The notes: generated by a model not told the origin, from the letters alone. Shown: positions 1 to 9,353, counted from the first letter of the stretch. The stretch is 64,000 nucleotides of DNA from Flavobacteriaceae bacterium (GCA_013043685.1 JABDNT010000002.1:146505-210504), one strand, 5' to 3'. Translations and numbers: made by a program.

Positions 1-848
1 GGCCATTGCATATCATTAGTGCGAATATGCACAGTGTACTCAATAGTTTGTATGCGCCAAAAGCGCTGGCAAATGAACTTAAGAATGAAGACGGCATCGC
101 TATATTTGAGAAACTCAGTAATTCTAAAAGTAAATTGCAGCAGAAAGTGAACAAATATGCACTCGAAAACGGGATGACCTATATAGAAGATGAATCAGGG
201 GCCAATATTAATGTGCAGATCTTCGATTCGGATTATTTTTATGAAGGCCCGGTAGATATGGTAAAGGAGGATAAACCCGTTATTTTAGTAATGGACTATG
301 CTTTTGGCGAGCAGGCCTACGAAACTATGGACGAATTGCTGAAACCCTTCATAGCGAGTGGTAGTCGGGAATTATTAAACCTAATTTCCATATCCATCAT
401 GGGCAAAGCGGGTATTTTAAGCGGGAAAAAAGGAGATATTATGATCCCCACTGCGCATGTTTTTGAAGGAACTGCCGACAATTACCCGTTTAAAAACAAA
501 TTGAAAAAATCACATTTCGGGGATGTGGATATCGACGTATGTGAAGGAACAATGATTACTGTTTTGGGTACTTCACTTCAGAACAGGGATATATTGAAAT
601 TCTTCCACACTTCCACCTGGGATGTCATAGGACTGGAGATGGAGGGGGCCCATTATCAAAAAGCGATCCAGTCGGCATCTAAGATAAGGGGAAGTATTAG
701 TCCTAAAGTAACAGTTCGTTATGCCTATTACGCCTCGGACAACCCCCTTAAAAGCGGAAGTACCTTGGCATCGGGGGGACTTGGCACAGCTGGGGTGAAA
801 CCCACCTATGTAATAACCGAAAAGATGTTAAAACAAATTTTAGTCTAA
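1..848 (+). CDS. Nucleoside-phosphorylase-like protein, 5' end outside window
   Basis: The frame is open to the left edge, so this is the C-terminal part of a longer protein; the first TTG (position 6) is probably internal. About 280 residues are visible. The segment GLEMEGAHY (near nt 630-655), followed about 25 residues later by YYASDNPL, resembles the ribose-binding MEGA motif and following SD motif of the purine nucleoside phosphorylase / MTA-SAH nucleosidase fold. A related uncharacterised Bacteroidota family is DUF6909, but that assignment is from memory. It lies 14 bp before rfbB, so it may be co-transcribed with the dTDP-rhamnose genes. Substrate unknown; catalytic activity is inferred from two motifs only. 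Confidence 0.6.
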   Translation, partial: PLHIISANMHSVLNSLYAPKALANELKNEDGIAIFEKLSNSKSKLQQKVNKYALENGMTYIEDESGANINVQIFDSDYFYEGPVDMVKEDKPVILVMDYAFGEQAYETMDELLKPFIASGSRELLNLISISIMGKAGILSGKKGDIMIPTAHVFEGTADNYPFKNKLKKSHFGDVDIDVCEGTMITVLGTSLQNRDILKFFHTSTWDVIGLEMEGAHYQKAIQSASKIRGSISPKVTVRYAYYASDNPLKSGSTLASGGLGTAGVKPTYVITEKMLKQILV

Positions 849-862
849 TCTAAAAATATATT

Positions 863-1879
863 TTGAAATACGATAATATACTGATTACCGGGGGCGCAGG
901 ATTTATTGGCTCCAATTATGTTTCTTATCTACTGGAAAGCACTTCGGCGGATGTTTATGTATTAGACAAGCTCACTTATGCCGGCGATATGCATAATCTT
1001 GAGTCGGTTTCTAATAAATCCAACTTCTTTTTTATCCAGGGAGACATCTGCGATAAGGAATTCGTGGACGAAATGTTTGAGAAGCATCAGTTTGATCAGG
1101 TGGTGCATTTTGCCGCGGAATCCCACGTGGACAATTCTATTACTGGCCCGGCAGAATTCATACAAACTAATATCGTTGGAACCTTTAACTTACTTCAAAG
1201 CGCATATACGACCTGGATGGAAGGTCCGGGAAAAATGAAAGAAGCATTTCAGCATGCAAGATTCCTTCATGTTTCTACCGATGAAGTATACGGCACACTT
1301 GGTGAAACGGGGTTATTCACAGAAGAGACCCCTTATGCACCAAACAGCCCTTATAGTGCCTCCAAGGCCTCTTCCGATTTTATTGTTCGGTCTTACTTTC
1401 ACACCTATCAATTGCCGGTAGTCACTACCAATTGCTCTAATAATTACGGTCCGAATCAGCATAAGGAAAAATTGATTCCCACTATAATCAGGAAGGCATT
1501 AGCAGGTGAACCTATCCCTATATACGGCGATGGGACTAATGTGAGAGATTGGCTTTATGTCCTGGATCACTGCAAGGGGATCAAGTTGGCCGTAGAAAAG
1601 GGCAGGCTGGGTGAAACGTACAATATTGGGGGGAAGAACGAGCGACAGAACTTGTACATTGCCGAAACCATTTGTAAAATTATGGATGAACTAGAGCCAC
1701 GAGAAGGATCGTATAGCGAACAAATATCTTTTGTTACCGATAGGCCAGGCCATGATTTCAGATATGCGATCGATGCGTCCAAGATTGAGAAAGAATTGGG
1801 ATGGAAAGCAGAAGAGAATTTTGAATCAGGTATTCTGAAGACTATTAAATGGTATCTTCAGCACAAGGAAAGACTATAA
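863..1879 (+). CDS. rfbB: dTDP-glucose 4,6-dehydratase
   Basis: Second step of dTDP-L-rhamnose synthesis: converts dTDP-glucose to dTDP-4-keto-6-deoxyglucose with bound NAD in the cytoplasm. 338 residues, the normal length. Extended SDR fold: dinucleotide motif TGGAGFIG at about residues 9-16, catalytic triad region STDEVYG at 138-144 (Thr-Asp-Glu) and YxxxK with Tyr164 and Lys168. The start is a TTG at 863, which puts the Rossmann motif at its usual distance from the N terminus. First of four consecutive rhamnose genes, 3 bp before rfbA. Confidence 0.96.
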   Translation: MKYDNILITGGAGFIGSNYVSYLLESTSADVYVLDKLTYAGDMHNLESVSNKSNFFFIQGDICDKEFVDEMFEKHQFDQVVHFAAESHVDNSITGPAEFIQTNIVGTFNLLQSAYTTWMEGPGKMKEAFQHARFLHVSTDEVYGTLGETGLFTEETPYAPNSPYSASKASSDFIVRSYFHTYQLPVVTTNCSNNYGPNQHKEKLIPTIIRKALAGEPIPIYGDGTNVRDWLYVLDHCKGIKLAVEKGRLGETYNIGGKNERQNLYIAETICKIMDELEPREGSYSEQISFVTDRPGHDFRYAIDASKIEKELGWKAEENFESGILKTIKWYLQHKERL

Positions 1880-1882
1880 CAA

Positions 1883-2740
1883 ATGAAAGGAATAGTATTA
1901 GCCGGAGGTTCTGGCACACGGTTACACCCGATAACACTTGCAATAAGCAAACAATTAATGCCGGTTTACGATAAACCGATGATCTATTACCCCTTATCCA
2001 CTCTAATGTATTCAGGGATTCGAGAGATTCTTATAATATCTACCCCTCAGGATCTGCCCCTATTTAAGAAGCTATTGGGAGACGGGAGTAAATACGGTTG
2101 TTCCTTTCACTATGCTGTGCAGGAAGAACCAAAAGGATTAGCTGAAGCATTTATTATTGGAAAAGATTTTATAGGGAAGGAAAAGGTCGCCCTAATTTTG
2201 GGAGATAATATTTTCTATGGCTCGGGGCTAAAGGAACTTCTAATTTCCAATAATGACCCGGATGGCGGAGTGATCTATGCCTATCACGTCCATGACCCCG
2301 AGCGCTACGGGGTGGTTGAATTCGACGATCAGGGCAAGGCATTGTCCATAGAGGAGAAGCCTGAAAACCCTAAATCGAACTTTGCAGTACCCGGCATCTA
2401 TTTTTATGACAATACTGTGGTAGATATCGCGGCGGGAATAAAACCCAGTGCGCGTGGTGAACTTGAGATCACCGATATTAACAACGAATACCTGAAAGCT
2501 GGAAAATTAAACGTTAGTATTCTCGATAAGGGTACGGCCTGGCTGGATACCGGCACATTCGCATCTTTAATGCAGGCAGCGCAGTTTGTGGAAGTGATCG
2601 AAGAGAGACAAGGGCTTAAGATAGGGTCTATAGAAGAGGCAGCTTATGAAATGGGCTATATCGACGCAGATCAATTGAAGAAATTAGCGGAGCCACTACT
2701 TAAAAGCGGATACGGAAAACATATATTACATCGGAAATAG
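1883..2740 (+). CDS. rfbA: Glucose-1-phosphate thymidylyltransferase
   Basis: First step of dTDP-L-rhamnose synthesis: glucose 1-phosphate plus dTTP gives dTDP-glucose and pyrophosphate. 285 residues. The nucleotide-binding signature [13 protein letters not shown] lies at residues 6-18, and the metal-binding GDNIFYG segment follows near residue 108; [11 protein letters not shown] is the usual sugar-binding stretch. This is the short RmlA type without added C-terminal domains. ATG start, 3 bp after rfbB and 2 bp before rfbC. The enzyme is normally feedback-inhibited by dTDP-rhamnose. Confidence 0.97.
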   Translation: MKGIVLAGGSGTRLHPITLAISKQLMPVYDKPMIYYPLSTLMYSGIREILIISTPQDLPLFKKLLGDGSKYGCSFHYAVQEEPKGLAEAFIIGKDFIGKEKVALILGDNIFYGSGLKELLISNNDPDGGVIYAYHVHDPERYGVVEFDDQGKALSIEEKPENPKSNFAVPGIYFYDNTVVDIAAGIKPSARGELEITDINNEYLKAGKLNVSILDKGTAWLDTGTFASLMQAAQFVEVIEERQGLKIGSIEEAAYEMGYIDADQLKKLAEPLLKSGYGKHILHRK

Positions 2741-2742
2741 CT

Positions 2743-3288
2743 TTGGAAAAGATTTTAACACCTTTAAAAGATTGTTTTGCTTTAAAGCCCAGGATATTTT
2801 CAGACGAAAGGGGGACATTTTATGAAACCTATAATGAGAATACCTTTAAGGCATCAACAGGGATCGATCTAAATTTCGTTCAGGATAACCAGTCTACTTC
2901 ATCTTATGGAGTGCTGCGGGGGCTACATTTTCAGAAAGGAAAAATGGCCCAGGCTAAGTTGGTGCGGGTAATTGCGGGTAAGGTTTTGGATATTGTTGTG
3001 GATCTTCGCCCAGAGTCTGGAACTTTTGGAAAATCGTATGCCATAGAGCTAAGCGACAAAAATCATCTTCAGCTTTTTGTGCCTCGGGGTTTTGCCCATG
3101 GTTTTGTTACACTTTCCGATAGATCTGTGTTTGCATATAAATGCGATAATTTCTACAATAAGTCTTCGGAAGGAGGTATTATCTATAATGACGCAACCTT
3201 AAACCTGGACTGGCATCTTCCAGAGGAGGATTTAATAATTTCAGAAAAAGACCTGCAACTACCTGGATTTGAGCAGGCAATTTCATGA
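2743..3288 (+). CDS. rfbC: dTDP-4-dehydrorhamnose 3,5-epimerase
   Basis: Third step of the dTDP-L-rhamnose pathway: epimerises the 4-keto intermediate at C3 and C5. Cupin-fold RmlC of 181 residues, the usual size. The catalytic histidine sits in LRGLHFQKG (His62), and the conserved FVPRGFAHGF stretch follows near residue 117. Starts with TTG at 2743, two bases after the rfbA stop; no ATG is suitably placed. Its stop overlaps the rfbD start by four bases (ATGA), so translation is probably coupled. Confidence 0.95.
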   Translation: MEKILTPLKDCFALKPRIFSDERGTFYETYNENTFKASTGIDLNFVQDNQSTSSYGVLRGLHFQKGKMAQAKLVRVIAGKVLDIVVDLRPESGTFGKSYAIELSDKNHLQLFVPRGFAHGFVTLSDRSVFAYKCDNFYNKSSEGGIIYNDATLNLDWHLPEEDLIISEKDLQLPGFEQAIS

Positions 3289-4154
3289 AGCAAATTTTAG
3301 TCACCGGAGCAAATGGCCAGCTGGCAAAGTGCATTAAGGATGCCGCGAATAATTATTCGGGTATGGAACTGCATTTCGTCACACGGAAGGAGCTTGATAT
3401 AAGCAATGCTGCCGCTGTTTCGGTCTGGTTTGAAAACAAATCTTTTGATTACTGCATTAATACAGCAGCTTATACCAATGTTGAAAAAGCAGAATCTGAA
3501 AAAGATGCTGCATTCGCCACCAATGCCGAAGGAGTAAAGAATGTTGCTAACGCGTGTAAAAAATACGGAATAACATTAATTCATATATCGACGGATTATG
3601 TATTCGATGGAAATAAGACCAGCCCTTATTCCGAAGAGGACAAAACCAATCCTATTAATGTGTATGGAGCCTCGAAGCTGAAAGGCGAGGAAAACATTAC
3701 TGCATCCGGATGCAAGCATCTTATAATGCGCACCTCATGGCTTTATTCCCAGTACGGGCATAATTTTTTCAATACCGTATTACGCTTTGCCTCGGAAGGT
3801 AAACCACTAACCGTTACAACGGAACAAACAGGGGTGCCTACCAATGCCAATGATTTGGCAGATGCTATTCTAAAAATTGTCATGGGAAATGCAGAGGCCC
3901 ACGGTATTTTTCATTTCAGCAATCGCGGAAATGCCACCTGGTATGATTTTGCAGAGGCCATATTGGAATTTACCGGGCAATTAGCCGGCGCAAAACTTGC
4001 CAAAACCAACCATTACCGTACTTTTGCAAAACGTCCTAAGTATAGTATTTTAAACACCAAAAGGTTTTCTGAAGCATTCGGGATCGTACCGCTTCCATGG
4101 AGAGAGAGCCTAAAAGAATTAGTTAAAATCAATTTAACCAAAAAAAGGAACTAA
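3285..4154 (+). CDS. rfbD: dTDP-4-dehydrorhamnose reductase
   Basis: Last step of dTDP-L-rhamnose synthesis: NAD(P)H-dependent reduction of the 4-keto group. 289 residues, normal for RmlD. The Rossmann motif VTGANGQLAK is at residues 6-15, STDYVFDG is the Ser/Thr motif, and YGASKLKGE carries the catalytic Tyr and Lys. With rfbB, rfbA and rfbC the pathway from glucose 1-phosphate to activated L-rhamnose is complete here. Overlaps rfbC by four bases and shares one base of its stop with the next start. Confidence 0.96.
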   Translation: MKQILVTGANGQLAKCIKDAANNYSGMELHFVTRKELDISNAAAVSVWFENKSFDYCINTAAYTNVEKAESEKDAAFATNAEGVKNVANACKKYGITLIHISTDYVFDGNKTSPYSEEDKTNPINVYGASKLKGEENITASGCKHLIMRTSWLYSQYGHNFFNTVLRFASEGKPLTVTTEQTGVPTNANDLADAILKIVMGNAEAHGIFHFSNRGNATWYDFAEAILEFTGQLAGAKLAKTNHYRTFAKRPKYSILNTKRFSEAFGIVPLPWRESLKELVKINLTKKRN

Positions 4155-5131
4155 TGGCACAAAACAATCAGGAAGAAGTAGATCTGTTTGTGGTACTGCA
4201 AAGACTTAACAAGCTATATCATCGTTTTCTTTCCGGAATTTATAAAGGAATCCGGTTCATTATTAAGAATTGGATCGTATTAACGATTCTAATCGTTGGG
4301 GGATATTTCCTTGGCGGGGTATGGAAAACGAGTTTGCCATCGACTAAGGAATCGGTGTTGATTGTACAGAATAACTTCGACAGCTCTAACTATGTATACA
4401 ATGCAGTGGAATTGCTGAATATGAAATACAGCCAGCGAGACTCTAACTTTCTGAGCAAGCATAATTTCGATACAGAGGAACCAGATCTTTTCAGTATTGA
4501 GATTGAAGCAATTGTAAATATTTTTGAACTGCTTGAAAAACAGGAGACCAATGACAGGAACCTCGAATCTTATTTAAGTCGTGTAGGTTTTGAAGAGGAT
4601 CCATTGATTTCCGAATTATACACTCCGGAATACAGGTACCATAGAATTACCATTCACACTCATAAGGCGAGCTTACAAACTCCAAAGAAAGTGCTGGATT
4701 ATTTGAACAGTAATGAAATTTATAACAAGACCAGGGAAGTTGTGGTCGAAGAAACCAGGCTAAGAATACAAAGAAACGATACGAGCATTAAATATATAGA
4801 CGACGTTTTTATTGAGTTGGCGGGAAAGAACGATCAAGATGATAAACAAACGGGAGAAGTAAATTTCAAGGTGCAGCAACACGATAATTTGCACCATTTA
4901 ATGGAAAAGAAGAGAGAAATCATCGAGGAAAATGAAATGTTGAAAAAAGAACTCATTAAATACGATAATGTGGTAACTCTTATCAACGAACCATATTTCT
5001 ATGGGAAGACTTCCTTCTTGGACAAAAAGAAAATAATACTTCCTGTACTCCTGGTATTCTTGTATGTAGGCTTTTTTGTTGTTCGCAACATGTACAGAAA
5101 AGGAAGAATGTACTCAAAGCAAGAAGAGTAG
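4154..5131 (+). CDS. Wzz-like polysaccharide chain-length regulator (no kinase domain)
   Basis: 325 residues with the topology of a polysaccharide co-polymerase: a short cytoplasmic N terminus, one membrane segment at about residues 35-55, a long charged periplasmic domain with helical stretches (about 205-275), a second membrane segment at about 294-312 and a basic tail. No Walker motifs or tyrosine-rich tail are present, so it is not a Wzc-type kinase. Sequence similarity to classical Wzz is weak; the call rests on topology plus position between the rhamnose genes and a flippase. Start ATG overlaps the rfbD stop by one base. Likely sets polymer length with the Wzy-type proteins downstream. 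Confidence 0.7.
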   Translation: MAQNNQEEVDLFVVLQRLNKLYHRFLSGIYKGIRFIIKNWIVLTILIVGGYFLGGVWKTSLPSTKESVLIVQNNFDSSNYVYNAVELLNMKYSQRDSNFLSKHNFDTEEPDLFSIEIEAIVNIFELLEKQETNDRNLESYLSRVGFEEDPLISELYTPEYRYHRITIHTHKASLQTPKKVLDYLNSNEIYNKTREVVVEETRLRIQRNDTSIKYIDDVFIELAGKNDQDDKQTGEVNFKVQQHDNLHHLMEKKREIIEENEMLKKELIKYDNVVTLINEPYFYGKTSFLDKKKIILPVLLVFLYVGFFVVRNMYRKGRMYSKQEE

Positions 5132-5171
5132 TTATAGCCATATACCCGAATTGTCTTGCTTCTAACATAGC

Positions 5172-5276
5172 ATGATGATGACGCGGGTTCAGTCAGTTAT
5201 AAAGATCTTCCCGGAAATCGAAGCCAAGCTGCTCACTGTGATGTTGACAACCTATACCAATGATGCTACTGGATAA
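5172..5276 (+). CDS. Possible 34-residue ORF leading into the flippase gene
   Basis: The 128-bp gap after the chain-length gene contains a short frame that opens with three ATG codons (5172-5180) and stops at 5274-5276, overlapping the first 17 bases of the flippase gene. It could couple translation across the gap, be the remnant of a lost gene, or be chance. No recognisable domain or ribosome binding site. Listed only because the gap is otherwise unexplained inside a tightly packed operon. Confidence 0.2.
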   Translation: MMMTRVQSVIKIFPEIEAKLLTVMLTTYTNDATG

Positions 5277-6567
5277 ATTAAAGGATCTGTTAAGTAACAA
5301 GATGGTGTTTCAAAGCATCAATGTTCTCGGCTTGCGAGTTGCTGGGATGCTATTGTTCTTTGCCCTCACCCTTTTTCTTACCAATAACTTTGAAGCCTCC
5401 CTGGTGGGTCAATACGATTTCAGCCGTGCTTTACTTATTTTCCTTGGTGGTATTTGTGTGTTTGGAATGCACCAATCTGTGATTTACTATGCCGGATATT
5501 TAAAGGCAAAGGAATCGCTGGCATATATGAAACGCTTATATAAAAAAATGGTGGTGATCGTGTTTTCGATCGCCTTTGTTTTTTTTTTAGCAGTATTAGG
5601 TATTGCGCCTTCGTTCATTGATGGTCTTTTCGACAAAGAGGTGTCGCAATTGGTGACATATTCGGTCTTCGCTTTATTCTTCTACGGAATTACGCTACTG
5701 AATATCGATGTGTTCCGAGCGATTCAAAAGATATATGTTTCAGAATTCTACAGGAATGTGATGCGCTACGCCGTATTCTTTGGAGCGATTATCTATCTCT
5801 ATTATAGCGGAAATCCTCAATTTCTTGTTGAGGTATTTTTACTCAATTTTGCTTTTCTTGCAATGCTTTCAACGGGATACTTATTATTCTATTTCTCAAA
5901 GATGAATATTGAAAAGGTTTCGGAAGTAATCACATATAAGCAAATATTAAAGCGGTCTGGCCCCATGGCTATCAGTGCCATAACCTATCTACTCATGCAA
6001 AGTGTGGATGTTATCCTTTTAAGTAAATACAGCAGCTTTGAACGAGTTGCATTTTACTCGGTGGCGATTAAACTTACCACGGTATTGTCGCTTGTGCTAG
6101 CTTCGGTAAACACCGTATATGCGCCGTCCTTTGCTGAATGGTACAACCTGAACGACCTCAGCAGTTTACGTGAAGGACTTAAGCGATCTACCCGCCTTAT
6201 TTTTCTCTTCACATTTCCCGCCATTATTGTTGTGCTGGTATTTTCAAAAATGATATTGGGATTTTTTGGCCCTGATTATATTGAAGCTCAATGGGCCCTT
6301 ATCATTTTGTTGATCGGGCAAGCAGTAAACGCATTGTGCGGATCGGTGGGCGTGTATATGAATATGACGGGAAAACAGGTAATATTTCAACGAATTTTGG
6401 TCACCGCCTTCTCTATAAATATTGTTTTGAATCTGATCCTGATTCCTGTTTACGATCTGTTGGGAGCTGCAATTGCAACAACCATTTCAACAGTATTCTG
6501 GAATGTCGTGACAACGGCGTATATCTATAAAAAAGATAAAATGATAACCTTTTTAACCATAAAATGA
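5260..6567 (+). CDS. Polysaccharide flippase (Wzx/MATE-like)
   Basis: 435 residues, almost all hydrophobic, with about 12 membrane segments in the pattern of the polysaccharide transporter family of the MOP superfamily. Family members move undecaprenyl-linked repeat units across the inner membrane. Characteristic stretches include the N-terminal amphipathic segment followed by LRVAGMLLFFALTLFLTNN and the ISTVFWN segment before the last helix. Position between a chain-length regulator and sulfotransferases fits a Wzx/Wzy-type pathway. Start ATG at 5260; the stop overlaps the next start as ATGA. A second flippase lies at 34980-36440, so two export routes may exist. Confidence 0.88.
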   Translation: MMLLDKLKDLLSNKMVFQSINVLGLRVAGMLLFFALTLFLTNNFEASLVGQYDFSRALLIFLGGICVFGMHQSVIYYAGYLKAKESLAYMKRLYKKMVVIVFSIAFVFFLAVLGIAPSFIDGLFDKEVSQLVTYSVFALFFYGITLLNIDVFRAIQKIYVSEFYRNVMRYAVFFGAIIYLYYSGNPQFLVEVFLLNFAFLAMLSTGYLLFYFSKMNIEKVSEVITYKQILKRSGPMAISAITYLLMQSVDVILLSKYSSFERVAFYSVAIKLTTVLSLVLASVNTVYAPSFAEWYNLNDLSSLREGLKRSTRLIFLFTFPAIIVVLVFSKMILGFFGPDYIEAQWALIILLIGQAVNALCGSVGVYMNMTGKQVIFQRILVTAFSINIVLNLILIPVYDLLGAAIATTISTVFWNVVTTAYIYKKDKMITFLTIK

Positions 6568-7499
6568 AACAGGTGCTGGTTGACTTCTTTGTGATAGGTG
6601 TTGCTCGAGGAGGGACTACTTCGCTGTATAATTATTTACAGCAGCATCCGGCAATTTTTCTTCCTAAAGTTAAGGAGTGTAACTTCTTTTCTGAAGTGGA
6701 TTCCCTCGATAAAGAAGTGTATCTCAAACCGGAGAAGAATAAAGAATACCATATGAAGATCATACAGGATGAAGCTGTTTACTTCAGTTTGTTTGATAAC
6801 GCCTTGGATTCGCAACTCAAAGGAGAGATAAGCCCCTCTTATTTATGGGACAGGAACACCGCGGAAAGAATTTTTAATCACAACCCTAACGCCAATTTAT
6901 TGATAAGCCTTCGGAACCCAATTGAACGGGCACATAGTCATTATTTAATGAATTATCAGACGGGGCACGAAAAAGAATCCTCCTTCGAAGATGCTTTAAA
7001 AGCGCCGAAGAACAACATTTGGGGAGGTGGAAACATGTATTTGGAAATGGGGATGTATTACGAGCAATTGAAACCCTATTACGATCGCTTCAATTCAGAA
7101 AATATTAAAGTTATAGTGTCCGAAGAATGGACGCGGAATAATGGCGAAGCACTGAATGAAATTTACAATTTTTTAGGGCTTCAATCATTTGATGCTCTCG
7201 AGGTAGATACAGCGCATAATGCGGCAAAACAGATAAAGAATAAAGGCTTATTGGCGTTTCTTAGATTGGAGAAAATTAAGCGGCCTCTTAAGTGGCTGCT
7301 TCCTGAAAAAGCAAAGGACAAGCTTAAAGACCGTTGGTTTTATAAAGAAGGGGAAAAGCAATGCTTAGATCCGGAAACATATCGCCGGCTGGAGGATCAC
7401 TTCAGGGAAGATATTCGTAAGACCGAGGATCTTACGGGCCTTGATCTAAGTGGAAAATGGCGTATTAGGAATAACAGCAACTTGAAGACGATAGAATGA
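6564..7499 (+). CDS. Sulfotransferase (PAPS-dependent, Sulfotransfer_1/3 type)
   Basis: 311 residues. The 5'-phosphosulfate-binding loop ARGGTTSL lies at residues 14-21, just after the first beta strand, and the 3'-phosphate-binding motif SLRNPIERAHSHYL at 116-129; PAPS-dependent sulfotransferases show this pair in this order. The heparan N-deacetylase/sulfotransferase-like subgroup acts on sugars. Soluble, no signal peptide, so it would act on a cytoplasmic or lipid-linked precursor. Coupled by ATGA overlaps to the flippase before and the second sulfotransferase after, which ties it to this polymer. Exact acceptor sugar cannot be told from sequence. Confidence 0.9.
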   Translation: MKQVLVDFFVIGVARGGTTSLYNYLQQHPAIFLPKVKECNFFSEVDSLDKEVYLKPEKNKEYHMKIIQDEAVYFSLFDNALDSQLKGEISPSYLWDRNTAERIFNHNPNANLLISLRNPIERAHSHYLMNYQTGHEKESSFEDALKAPKNNIWGGGNMYLEMGMYYEQLKPYYDRFNSENIKVIVSEEWTRNNGEALNEIYNFLGLQSFDALEVDTAHNAAKQIKNKGLLAFLRLEKIKRPLKWLLPEKAKDKLKDRWFYKEGEKQCLDPETYRRLEDHFREDIRKTEDLTGLDLSGKWRIRNNSNLKTIE

Positions 7500-8185
7500 T
7501 AAGCCCCAAACATAAAACTCTTTTTGTGCATATTCCGAAAGTCGCAGGTCAAAGTATCGAGACGATTTTTTTACAGGACTTGGGGCTTAGCTGGGACGAA
7601 AGGCACGAATTACTTCTTCGTAAGAAGAAAAATAATGAAGCAGGGCCTTATCGGCTGGCACATTTGAAAGCAAAGGAATACCTGGAGTATAATTATATAG
7701 ACAAAGAAACGTTTGATAGCTATTTCAAATTTTCATTCGTGCGAAATCCATATAAGAGACTCCTTTCTGTATATAATTATTTGGGGTATTCAAGGATCAT
7801 ATCCTTTACGGATTTCGTCGGTAAGGTAGTGAAGAAAGCATTGGAAAGAGATGACTTTTTTTACAGTCCGCAATATGAATATTTATACGACGAAGGCAAA
7901 CTAATGATGGACTTCGTGGGTAAATTAGAGAATATCAAGGTTGACATGAAACAAGTCTTGATAAAAACCAGGCTTGCGGGAAAAGAAATTCCTCATGTAA
8001 ATAAATCGGAAAAAGGCCTGAAAAGAGGACTTGCCGCGCTCATAAAAACACCACGGCTCTGGACGAGAATCAAATTTCGGAGTTTATTCTCTACACGGAG
8101 AAAGTTGAATTTAAACGAAGAAGAACGGGCACTCGTGTACGAACTTTATCAGAAGGATTTTGAGTATTTTAATTATGAACCATAA
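7496..8185 (+). CDS. Sulfotransferase family 2 protein (carbohydrate sulfotransferase-like)
   Basis: 229 residues of the Sulfotransfer_2 type, distinct from the preceding enzyme. The PAPS loop has the family form HIPKVAGQSIE (residues 12-22), and FVRNPYKRLLSVY (81-93) is the 3'-phosphate site. Related animal enzymes sulfate chondroitin, dermatan or HNK-1 sugars; bacterial members are found in polysaccharide loci. Short for the family but both binding motifs are intact. Overlaps the upstream sulfotransferase by ATGA and the downstream glycosyltransferase by about 11 bp. Confidence 0.88.
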   Translation: MISPKHKTLFVHIPKVAGQSIETIFLQDLGLSWDERHELLLRKKKNNEAGPYRLAHLKAKEYLEYNYIDKETFDSYFKFSFVRNPYKRLLSVYNYLGYSRIISFTDFVGKVVKKALERDDFFYSPQYEYLYDEGKLMMDFVGKLENIKVDMKQVLIKTRLAGKEIPHVNKSEKGLKRGLAALIKTPRLWTRIKFRSLFSTRRKLNLNEEERALVYELYQKDFEYFNYEP

Positions 8186-9353
8186 GAAGAACATCTTATT
8201 TATCAGCATTGCCTGCGATATGTACGGATCTTCTAAGGTTCTGCTATCCCTGGTACTGCAAATGAAGCAGGACAGTGAAGAATACAACCCGATCGTCTGC
8301 CTGCCACCGGAAGAGGGCCCTCTCCGGCAAAACCTTATCAATGCCGGAATACAAATAATAGAAATGCCCGTTGTTAAGCTTACCCGTTCAATGTTGAAAT
8401 CACTCAATTTTATTGGGCTGTTCCGGGAATACTTCAGGGCCAAGAAAGTATTTAGGCAGGAAACCAGGGGAATTACAGTGGACGCTATTCAGTCCAATAC
8501 ACTGGCGACTATGTTTGGTGCCATGTATTGTAAATTTCGAAAGACTAAACATGTGATCCATGTTCATGAGATAATGGATCGACCAAAAATTGCGAGCTTC
8601 TTTTTCAAGATGGTTCTGAAGTATTGCTGCGACGAAATTGTATATAATTCAGAGGCAACTGCCGAATTTTATAACGGAATGGCCCCAACTTTAAAGAATA
8701 AGTCAGCAACCATAGTGAATGGGGTTGATAGAAATCGAGGGGTAATTTCGGAAGAAGAACGGTCAAAGATTCGTACGGAAATGTTTCGATCTTCTCCGGA
8801 GGAGTTCATCATTGGATTGTTGGGCCGTTTTAACAGGTTGAAAGGTCACCAGGTCACACTGGAAACCTTTAAAGAGATATATGAAGAATATCCTAAGCTG
8901 AAATTGTGTTTTATAGGTTCTCCCCCACCGAACCAGGAACATTTTTTGGTTAACTTACGAGAGCGTATTGCATCGATGGGATTAGATAAAAGGGTTCAGA
9001 TTATGGGTTTTCAGGATGATGTTTTTGCAATACTTGAAGCACTGGATCTTGTCGTTGTCCCCTCTACTGAACCTGAGTCCTTCGGACTTGTAGTTGTTGA
9101 AGCCATGTTGGCTGGCACGGCCGTTATTGGTTCTGACATAGGTGGGATTTCAACGATTATAGACCATGGGAAAACCGGCTTGCTATTTGAACCGAACGAT
9201 AAAAATGAATTTAAGAATGCCATTGTTTCTTTACTAAACGATGGATCTTTAAAAGCAATGATGGAGAAAAAAGCAATGGATAAAGCAAAGATTGCATTTT
9301 CATCGGAAGCAATGTTTCAAAAGTTTAACCTTTTGTACCGTAAAATAATATAA
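8175..9353 (+). CDS. Glycosyltransferase family 4 (GT-B)
   Basis: 392 residues from the ATG at 8175; a TTG fifteen bases upstream is in frame but would lengthen the overlap with the sulfotransferase, so the ATG is preferred. GT-B fold: an N-terminal Rossmann half (ILFISIACDMYGSSKVLL), then the donor-binding half beginning near IIGLLGRFNRLKGH, and the EPESFGLVVVEAMLAG segment containing the ExxxxxxxE signature of GT4 retaining enzymes. Cytoplasmic, probably peripheral at the membrane. Donor and acceptor are unknown; context points to one of the sugars of the locus polymer. Confidence 0.9.
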   Translation: MNHKKNILFISIACDMYGSSKVLLSLVLQMKQDSEEYNPIVCLPPEEGPLRQNLINAGIQIIEMPVVKLTRSMLKSLNFIGLFREYFRAKKVFRQETRGITVDAIQSNTLATMFGAMYCKFRKTKHVIHVHEIMDRPKIASFFFKMVLKYCCDEIVYNSEATAEFYNGMAPTLKNKSATIVNGVDRNRGVISEEERSKIRTEMFRSSPEEFIIGLLGRFNRLKGHQVTLETFKEIYEEYPKLKLCFIGSPPPNQEHFLVNLRERIASMGLDKRVQIMGFQDDVFAILEALDLVVVPSTEPESFGLVVVEAMLAGTAVIGSDIGGISTIIDHGKTGLLFEPNDKNEFKNAIVSLLNDGSLKAMMEKKAMDKAKIAFSSEAMFQKFNLLYRKII

